Source: Diphasiastrum complanatum
Lineage: Eukaryota; Streptophyta; Lycopodiopsida; Lycopodiales; Lycopodiaceae
Assembly (NCBI GenBank): GCA_029204225.1
Contig: CM055113.1
Location: forward strand, 21,349,798 to 21,413,797
Direction of reading: 5' to 3'
DNA: 64,000 bases
The position numbers and the translations under genes were made by a program. The first letter of the stretch is position 1. Each line of letters begins with the position of its first letter. Positions 62,501 through 64,000 of the stretch are shown here, one piece after another. The notes beneath the pieces were generated by a model. That model searched no databases. It worked only from the letters and a program-made list of their open reading frames with translations, and was not told the DNA's origin.

Positions 62501-62690
62501 CAATAGGAATTTTAGAAGACGAACAGGTAAATGATGATGATGCCACATCATTTACATAAATATATTGAGAATCAGGAGTGGCTTTGTAAAAGAAGCTATC
62601 ATTGGGATTTTCAGATGAAGATGATGCACTTGTTGCAACATATTGAGTTAGAACTACTGGAATGGAGGAGGAAGAACTTGTTGACATCAT
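59540..62690 (-). pseudogene. Decayed gene of an uncharacterised family with RNase H-like motifs (DUF7869-like)
   Basis: Minus-strand pieces in order: a Ser/Thr-rich N-terminus 62690-62013 (225 codons); a broken Cys-rich part (about 61990-61870, CSSCC); NATAWLKHFIDVHG and PNSLYFHLPDDFTK (61682-61560); CSTCELLNFAKQLAK (61455-61410); LVIEGMDQKKTMLPHYIRVP (61166-61100); FNYPNVRNDPNLTITIV (61070-61015); LQLENTTRENKNQ and HIHDQVDQMFSCFSKR (60975-60820); PFWIAKVLGF (about 60060); and an acidic tail DSEEDMPVDSDDEDG (59700-59650). Stops and shifts separate the pieces. I recall a plant/animal family (Pfam DUF7869, from memory) sharing DGMDQKKT, LDNTxRENKN and GHTHDQIDQMFSRFS. The spaced acidic/His motifs suggest an RNase H-like, possibly transposase-derived fold; here two expected Asp positions read Glu. 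Biological function unknown. Confidence 0.62.
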
Positions 62691-62899
62691 AATCTTAAAA
62701 AAAAATTTAACTAAGACTTATGCTAAGCATAGATTTAAAAAAAACAGTTGACACAAAAAACTAAATGCGCTTCACAAACTTATCATTATCCTATGCTGGT
62801 CATAGAACAAAATAAAAGCTATGCGAACCTCAAGAACAAGAAAAATAACCAAATGCAAATAAGAAACAAGCCAAGAAAAAAATCAGTTAATTGGAATCT

Positions 62900-63100
62900 C
62901 AAACCACCATGCCTTAAATACTATATGGGATCCTTAGGGTAGGACAAACAACCATGTCTTAAATACTATATGGGGTCCTTAGGGTAGGACAACCTAGGAT
63001 TAGGTCTAGATTAGGTTTAGGGTTCATTCCCTGAGGTCGGCGTGAGGCGGGTTGACGTGAGGCTTGAGGCTTGAGCCGTGAGGCCGGAGTCCTAGAAAAA
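62900..63100. repeat. 45-bp tandem duplication, telomere-like motif and gtgagg repeats
   Basis: accatg(c/t)cttaaatactatatgg starts at 62906 and 62951, each followed by tccttagggtaggac. It is followed by ttaggtttagggttc (near 63012), resembling degenerate plant telomere repeats, and a short array of cgtgaggc/cttgaggc words (63040-63085). Confidence 0.7.
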
Positions 63101-63107
63101 ATTTGTT

Positions 63108-63372
63108 GTACACTCCTGGACCCCAACCAAACAAAGTAGATCACCATGCATAGAGTATTCCATTTTGCTATGGGAGCAAAGTTCTCCTCGTAGTCTACCC
63201 CTTTGCTTTGCGCATATCCCTTGAATACAAGCCTTTCCTTGTGCCTTATTAAGATTTCAATATCCATATTGTACATTGTTTTGTATACCCATTTGCATCC
63301 AATGGCCTTCTTACCTTGTAGATCCATGAACTCCCAGGTGTTGTGCTTTCATTTCTAATGTCCAATTTCCAT
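63108..63372 (-). pseudogene. copia RT start, copy a
   Basis: Minus strand reads NTWEFMDLQGKKAIGCKWVY, then RHKERLVFKGYAQSKGVDYE and ENFAPIAKW, the copia RT N-terminal region. Broken on both sides; it repeats the same protein region found just upstream at 63444-63900. Confidence 0.8.
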
Positions 63373-63443
63373 AGATCCCATCCATAAATAATATCAAGAG
63401 AGATGATGACCTGAATGCTTACCGCCACAGGTCTCATCAATAG

Positions 63444-64000
63444 TCAATACCATGTTCTTGTGCATATCCCTTGGCCATGCTTATTGATAGATCCATCTTG
63501 GTTAGTCTTCACTTTGAAGATCCATTTGCATCCAATAGCTTTCTTGTCCTTAGGTAACTCAAACAATCTCCATATTCCATTCTTCATAAGAGCTTGATAC
63601 TCAAGATCCATTGCTTGGATCCACTCCTCTTTGTTCCTTGCTTCATCTACACATGGAGGTTTATCAAAAGAGGCTAGGAAAGCAAAGTTTGTTCTAGCAA
63701 CCGCTTGCTTACCTTTCTCATCATATGTGAGCCTTGAAGGCATTTGTCTTTCCCTTGATGTTCTCCTTAGCTTTTGACATGATGAAGGTCCTTCATCATC
63801 ACCATCTAAAGTAGGATCCATAACATCATCATCAAGATTGTTAGATCAATCTTCATCATCATTACTTGAAGATACTTCTTAGATGCTCCCCTCATCAAAA
63901 ATGACATCTCTACCAATAATCACCTTATTAGTAGTAGGAATGTAAACCTTGTAGGCTTTACTCACCTCACTATATCCAACAAATATACCTTTCCTTGAAG
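63444..64000 (-). pseudogene. copia integrase end and RT start, copy b
   Basis: From the right window edge: GIFVGYSEVSKAYKVYIPTT and VIIGRDVIFDEGSI (integrase end, 64000-63875), a linker with DGDDEGPSSCQKLRRTSRER, then EWIQAMDLEYQALMKNGIWR, KKAIGCKWIFKVKTNQDGSI and, after a shift, KGYAQEHGIDY. The element continues beyond the window. A stop lies near 63846. Confidence 0.85.

Overview
The window looks like nuclear DNA of a land plant with a large, repeat-rich genome. Two intact multi-exon genes of plant type (an INCENP-type chromosomal passenger protein and an RRT-like GT106 glycosyltransferase) sit in a sea of decayed LTR retrotransposons, LINEs, small DNA transposons and very long GA/CT microsatellites. 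I cannot name the species. The LINE type and a decayed gene of an uncharacterised family (59.5-62.7 kb) would fit a fern or a gymnosperm, but that is a guess.

Layout. 0-4.0 kb: two overlapping LINE remnants on the minus strand. 4.1-7.9 kb: a decayed Ty3/gypsy element (gypsy-1) whose pol carries two small hAT-like elements, each with an 8-bp target duplication. 8.2-10.3 kb: a Ty1/copia remnant with integrase fused to RNase H by a deletion. 11.1-13.2 kb: a probable small spliced minus-strand gene with an intron full of ~160-bp tandem repeats. 13.4-15.1 kb: unclassified, GC-richer repeats. 15.9-21.0 kb: leader, primer-binding site and 5' LTR of a minus-strand gypsy element (gypsy-A), with a complete but internally deleted copia element inside its LTR. 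22.1-26.9 kb: two copies of one long LTR family in inverted orientation. 29.4-36.1 kb: the INCENP gene. 37.1-41.6 kb: CT-rich tandem blocks, a tRNA-Asp-like sequence and two copia pieces. 41.6-47.7 kb: gypsy-B, the best preserved element, with a 1194-bp solo LTR in its integrase and a 3' LTR that is the empty-site version of the 17-21 kb locus. 47.8-50.6 kb: a related leader (gypsy-C) and unassigned DNA. 50.6-56.0 kb: the GT106 gene with a likely non-coding leader. 57.2-59.3 kb: copia remnants. 59.5-62.7 kb: decayed gene with RNase H-like motifs. 63.0-64.0 kb: copia integrase/RT remnants.

How the parts relate. The two host genes have unrelated jobs: chromosome segregation, and Golgi polysaccharide synthesis. 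The rest is a nested transposon record: gypsy LTR, then copia insertion, then decay; and gypsy pol, then solo LTR or hAT-like insertion. Exon boundaries for both genes were set by hand from GT/AG sites, phase continuity and family resemblance. No search or alignment could be run.
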